64,000 nt of DNA from Agrococcus casei LMG 22410 (GTDB lineage: Bacteria > Actinomycetota > Actinomycetes > Actinomycetales > Microbacteriaceae): positions 82,747-146,746 of the forward strand of contig NZ_FUHU01000043.1 of the NCBI RefSeq assembly GCF_900163565.1. Reading direction: 5' to 3'. A program made the translations under genes and the position numbers. Positions within the stretch are counted from its first letter, which is position 1; every line of letters starts with the position of its first letter. This document shows positions 63,666-64,000 of this stretch, one piece after another. The notes below the pieces were generated by a model. The model ran no database searches and was not told the DNA's origin. It saw only the letters and a program-made list of their open reading frames with translations.

Positions 63666-64000
63666 ATGTTAGACGAGACGCGCATCGACAAGCTGCCCAC
63701 CGAGCTGCTCAGCACCGGTGTATTTTCCGATGATCGCGGCGGGTTTATTGCCGGCGATGTCGGTGCCGAGTCGGTGGATCAGGCGCTGCAGTACTGGTCA
63801 GCGAAGTCGATGCTCTACGCAACCATGCGCACCTTGTCAGATCTCGATGCTGCGATCGAACAGCTGCAAGCCAACCGCGAGATCGTGCGCGCGCAATGCG
63901 CTGACTTGGCTGATGAATGCGCTGCGCAGCAGGTCAGCAGCCTCAACATGGCCCACGAAAATGAGTGGCAGCACATGACTTCCGTGCTGGCGGTCAATGG
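63666..64000 (+). CDS. Coiled-coil ORF, truncated by window end
   Basis: The frame opens at ATG 63666 and has no stop up to the last base (over 111 codons). The protein begins MLDETRIDKLPTELLSTGVF, then a helical stretch with SDLDAAIEQLQANREIVRAQ; glutamine and alanine rich helix follows. Codon use here is less GC biased (TTA, ATT, GTA, TTT), unlike its neighbours. No family recognised. With the divergent lipoprotein pair it may mark the start of an accessory region beyond the window. Confidence 0.6.
   Translation, partial: MLDETRIDKLPTELLSTGVFSDDRGGFIAGDVGAESVDQALQYWSAKSMLYATMRTLSDLDAAIEQLQANREIVRAQCADLADECAAQQVSSLNMAHENEWQHMTSVLAVN

Overview
The window is about 64 kb of GC-rich chromosome from an actinobacterium, most likely a member of the Microbacteriaceae or a close relative (inference). 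Support comes from the gene content and order: enolase - FtsB-like - DUF501 - type II NADH dehydrogenase; cysS - rlmB; cold-shock protein - DUF3027 next to a helicase-associated protein and an XPB helicase; DUF3263 - LytR_C; DUF6504 - DnaE2; paired CIRCE sites before a groES-less groEL; many apparently leaderless genes; and three tRNA genes of four without an interruption of this syntenic core.

Left part (1-16 kb): the end of an MFS transporter and its TetR-type regulator; a four-gene type VII secretion style toxin cassette (CpnT-like WXG100 module, separate HNH-like nuclease, two paralogous putative immunity proteins); an unrecognised 412-residue protein; galU; an SRAP (abasic-site) protein overlapping an alpha/beta hydrolase; an SOS-box controlled DUF6504 - DnaE2 translesion pair without imuA/imuB beside it; then an aromatic flavin hydroxylase divergent from a tartrate/isopropylmalate-type dehydrogenase, and a FrnE-like DsbA protein with a tiny coupled ORF.

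Middle (16-31 kb): a sodium:solute symporter with a 43-residue partner and a structured upstream region; a ThrE-like exporter; a small peptidoglycan-binding secreted protein; a 2.6-kb remnant of an integrative element in tRNA-Ala(CGC), with 51-bp direct repeats, arm-like repeats, two secreted cargo proteins and a dead integrase tail; then an amphi-Trp protein, a coiled-coil membrane protein, a GNAT, 5-formyl-THF cyclo-ligase, FmdB, MscL, and a large helicase-like protein whose Walker A lysine is replaced by alanine.

Centre-right (31-45 kb): two NlpC/P60 wall hydrolases with an MtrA-like operator, a DtxR-family regulator, leaderless serC, the cold-shock/DUF3027/XPB helicase block, an OmpR-type two-component system, an orphan WXG100 protein, groEL under double CIRCE control, LytR_C/DUF3263, and msrB.

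Right part (45-64 kb): DMT transporter, GNAT, tRNA-Thr, three DsbA-like thiol-disulfide proteins, rlmB-cysS, LemA, a TetR / aldolase-deaminase / sugar-lactone oxidase operon, a tRNA with a UAA anticodon on a class I body, NDH-2, DUF501, FtsB, enolase, HisRS, two membrane proteins, and finally an accessory-looking tail with two secreted proteins, a DnaA box and a truncated coiled-coil ORF that runs off the window.
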